Below are positions 35,643 through 37,576 of a stretch of 37,576 nt of DNA, in pieces; the stretch's first letter is position 1, and each line of letters opens with the position of its first letter. The stretch comes from Methanobacteriota archaeon (GTDB taxonomy: Bacteria > Bacteroidota > Bacteroidia > Flavobacteriales_D > Sanyastnellaceae), in assembly GCA_002723115.1 (NCBI GenBank), contig PBNL01000029.1, forward strand, positions 1-37,576, given 5' to 3'. Made by a program: the position numbers and the translations under genes. The notes below the pieces were generated by a model. That model searched no databases, was not told the origin of the DNA, and saw only the letters and a list, made by a program, of their open reading frames with translations.

Positions 35643-37041
35643 CTCAGTTGCGTTTTTCATATTTCTCCCGATTGTTTTTGGGCTGTATTGGTCATTAAGG
35701 GGCTCATTGCGCTCTCAAAACGCGTTTTTAGTCGCGTCTAGTTACATTTTCTACGGTTGGTGGGATTGGAGATTTTTAGGCCTAATTATTTTCTCTACAG
35801 TTTTAGACTACTGTCTTTCAAGAAATATGACCAAGGCCCGATTGTGGCTTTCATTGCTTGGCAACCTGGGAGTATTAGGGCTTTTTAAATACTACAATTT
35901 CTTCGTTGATTCATGGATCAATGCTTGGGGAGCTTTAGGCGTAGAAATGCATGCATCTACAATGCAGATAATTCTACCTGTAGGCATCAGTTTTTACACA
36001 TTCCAAACCCTGAGCTACTCTATTGACGTTTACAGGGATAGGCTAAAACCCACCAGTGACCCCATCGCCTTCGCTGCATTCGTAGGCTTCTTCCCTCAAC
36101 TTGTCGCAGGCCCCATCGAAAGGGCTGTAAAACTGCTACCCCAAATAGAAAGGCCAAGAACCTTCAATTACAACGAGGCTGTGTCTGGCCTACGCCTCAT
36201 CCTTTGGGGATTATTCAAAAAGGTTGTAGTTGCTGATACTTGTGCTCGCTATGCTGATATGATTTTCTCAGATCCATCGGCTTATTCAACTCCCTCGCTA
36301 ATTATGGGAGCCATCTATTTCTCATTCCAGATATATGGTGATTTCAGCGGTTATAGCGATATAGCAATCGGGACGTCTAGGTTGTTTGGGATCAGGTTAT
36401 CTACAAACTTTAAATTCCCTTATTTCTCTAGAGATATAGCTGAATTCTGGAGGAGATGGCACATAAGCCTGAGTACATGGTTTAGGGATTATCTATACAT
36501 TCCTCTAGGTGGATCAAGGGGCTCTAAAGCAACTGTTTTGAGAAATGTAGCAATCATATTTCTAGTAAGTGGATTGTGGCACGGAGCAAATTGGACCTTT
36601 GTGGTTTGGGGTGGGGTGCATGCAGCACTATTCATGCCTCTTATCCTTCTTGGGGCAAATAGAAAACACACAGATGATGTGGTTGCTCAAGGACGATTGC
36701 TACCGAGTTTCAGCGAAGCAGCCCAAATGCTATTTACATTCTCAATGGTAACTCTAGCTTGGATCTTCTTCAGAACTGATTCAATCGAACTTGCTTTTGT
36801 GTATTTAAGCGGAATCCTAAGCTTAAACCTAGAGTTGATAGTCAATCATTTTGTCCCTACAGCCCTAATCTTTATAGGTATAATGATCATAGTGGATTGG
36901 TTGAGTAGGACAGGAGAAATCCCAACTTGGTGGCTGCGTGAGAAATTCAAGCCTCTCAGATGGGCTATGTACACCCTTGCTATTGTTCTTATTCTAAAGA
37001 ACCTACAGAACGGTTCTAGTTTCATTTACTTTCAATTCTAG
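35632..37041 (+). CDS. MBOAT-family O-acyltransferase (AlgI-like)
   Basis: A 469-aa multipass membrane acyltransferase, with about ten hydrophobic segments. The MBOAT hallmark residues are present: H277 in EFWRRWHISLSTWFRDYLYIPLGG and the catalytic H317 in SGLWHGANWTF. LFKYYNFF, LPVGISFYTFQTLSY and VAGPIERA are typical of the AlgI/DltB branch. That branch moves acyl groups across the membrane onto exported polysaccharides or cell-wall polymers, working with an SGNH-type partner. Such a partner gene begins 4 bp downstream. The ATG lies inside the 3' end of glpK (11-bp overlap), so the genes are translationally coupled. Which polymer is acylated is unknown. Confidence 0.93.
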   Translation: MLFNSVAFFIFLPIVFGLYWSLRGSLRSQNAFLVASSYIFYGWWDWRFLGLIIFSTVLDYCLSRNMTKARLWLSLLGNLGVLGLFKYYNFFVDSWINAWGALGVEMHASTMQIILPVGISFYTFQTLSYSIDVYRDRLKPTSDPIAFAAFVGFFPQLVAGPIERAVKLLPQIERPRTFNYNEAVSGLRLILWGLFKKVVVADTCARYADMIFSDPSAYSTPSLIMGAIYFSFQIYGDFSGYSDIAIGTSRLFGIRLSTNFKFPYFSRDIAEFWRRWHISLSTWFRDYLYIPLGGSRGSKATVLRNVAIIFLVSGLWHGANWTFVVWGGVHAALFMPLILLGANRKHTDDVVAQGRLLPSFSEAAQMLFTFSMVTLAWIFFRTDSIELAFVYLSGILSLNLELIVNHFVPTALIFIGIMIIVDWLSRTGEIPTWWLREKFKPLRWAMYTLAIVLILKNLQNGSSFIYFQF

Positions 37042-37045
37042 CCAA

Positions 37046-37576
37046 ATGAAACAATTACTCTCTAGAATATTATCATTTACATGCTTTGCAGCTGTGGTTG
37101 TTGCTTGCCTTTGGTTTGCAGCATTTTCTTTTCCTCAAGTAGAAACACATCTTGTGGCCAAACGATCTGACGAAGGCGGCCTCAGACTTAGAACTGAAGA
37201 ATTTGAATCTCTTTATACGTCCCCAAAAGACTCTCTTGATTTCCTTTTTCTTGGAAGCTCTACTTGCTACTGCGGCATAGATCCTTATGCTCTGGAAGCT
37301 AATGGTTACAAAGCGTTTAGCCTTTGTTCATCAGCTCAGAGAATAGAAAACTCAGCTGATATTCTAGATTATGCACTAGAGCGATGTACTCCCAGATTTA
37401 TAGTTTTAGATGCTTATCCGGAGTTTTGGGATGGTCCATTGTCTAGCGTCGAATGCGAGAGAGATTGGATAATTAATGGGCCACGACTTCCTCTCAGAAG
37501 ACTTGATCCCTACAATGCCTTTTTAAAGTTGTACCACTTGGTGGCTGATTATTTTGGCGTAGACCACAAACCTTTG
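37046..37576 (+). CDS. Membrane-anchored SGNH/AlgJ-like protein, N-terminal 177 aa only
   Basis: This open frame runs off the right end. It starts 4 bp after the MBOAT stop. A signal-anchor helix (about 8-28) is followed by FLFLGSSTCYCGIDP, with S71 and S72 in a GSSxxxxGIDP context. Similar motifs start the extracytoplasmic SGNH-like domain of proteins that partner MBOAT acyltransferases. Later parts (LCSSAQRIENSADILDYALE, FIVLDAYPEFWDG) fit the same fold. The expected role is acyl transfer on the outer side of the membrane together with the MBOAT protein (inference). The catalytic Asp-His pair would lie beyond the window. Confidence 0.7.
   Translation, partial: MKQLLSRILSFTCFAAVVVACLWFAAFSFPQVETHLVAKRSDEGGLRLRTEEFESLYTSPKDSLDFLFLGSSTCYCGIDPYALEANGYKAFSLCSSAQRIENSADILDYALERCTPRFIVLDAYPEFWDGPLSSVECERDWIINGPRLPLRRLDPYNAFLKLYHLVADYFGVDHKPL

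Overview
The window comes from a Bacteroidota genome, most likely a marine or aquatic Flavobacteriales-type bacterium (lineage is inferred, not tested). The main evidence is eight type IX secretion system (T9SS) C-terminal sorting domains, a gliding-motility-type (CHU_C) surface protein, a CotH-like surface protein, a HemN/HemJ heme pathway, candidate -7 elements of the TAnnTTTG type, and few Shine-Dalgarno sites. Gene packing is extreme. Same-strand genes overlap as ATGA, divergent genes are 25-41 bp apart, and convergent genes overlap at their tails. No tRNA, rRNA, insertion sequence or CRISPR array was seen, and no stretch above 300 bp lacks a gene or gene remnant.

Layout. (1) 1-2129, minus strand: a secreted cytochrome c/copper type II monooxygenase, msrB and a cut DUF418 membrane protein form one overlapping operon. 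A GNAT acetyltransferase gene points the other way. (2) 2832-6272: a 1146-aa surface protein with fifteen ~49-aa repeats. (3) 6292-16357: a complete glutamate-to-protoheme locus. hemA-hemCD(fused)-hemE-hemB-hemN run leftwards, and araC-hemH-hemL plus a micro-lipoprotein ORF run rightwards from a shared promoter region. hemJ sits at the left edge, convergent with hemN. (4) 16477-19685: a small TonB-C protein, a BNR lipoprotein, and an overlapping class IV aminotransferase/sulfotransferase-like pair. (5) 19911-26389: a copper/heme redox region with an MbnP-like T9SS protein, an MbnH/MauG-like diheme lipoprotein, a decayed fragment that looks like a T9SS multicopper oxidase, a secreted alpha/beta hydrolase, and a second cytochrome c/copper monooxygenase. 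(6) 26390-31743, minus strand: CotH-like and BNR/PKD T9SS proteins. (7) 31781-37576: a GreA-like factor, a family 2 glycosyltransferase, a monoacylglycerol-lipase-like hydrolase, glycerol kinase, an MBOAT acyltransferase, and the start of its probable SGNH-like partner.

How the parts may work together. The hem locus encodes every step from glutamyl-tRNA to protoheme. Nearby exported proteins need heme (MbnH and the two CxxCH-bearing monooxygenases) and copper (MbnP, both monooxygenases, and probably the oxidase remnant). My main proposal is that this is a cell-surface copper/heme oxidation system delivered by T9SS. Its substrates are unknown. The second candidate is the aminotransferase/sulfotransferase pair, whose two halves are, from memory, fused in a plant protein family of unclear function.
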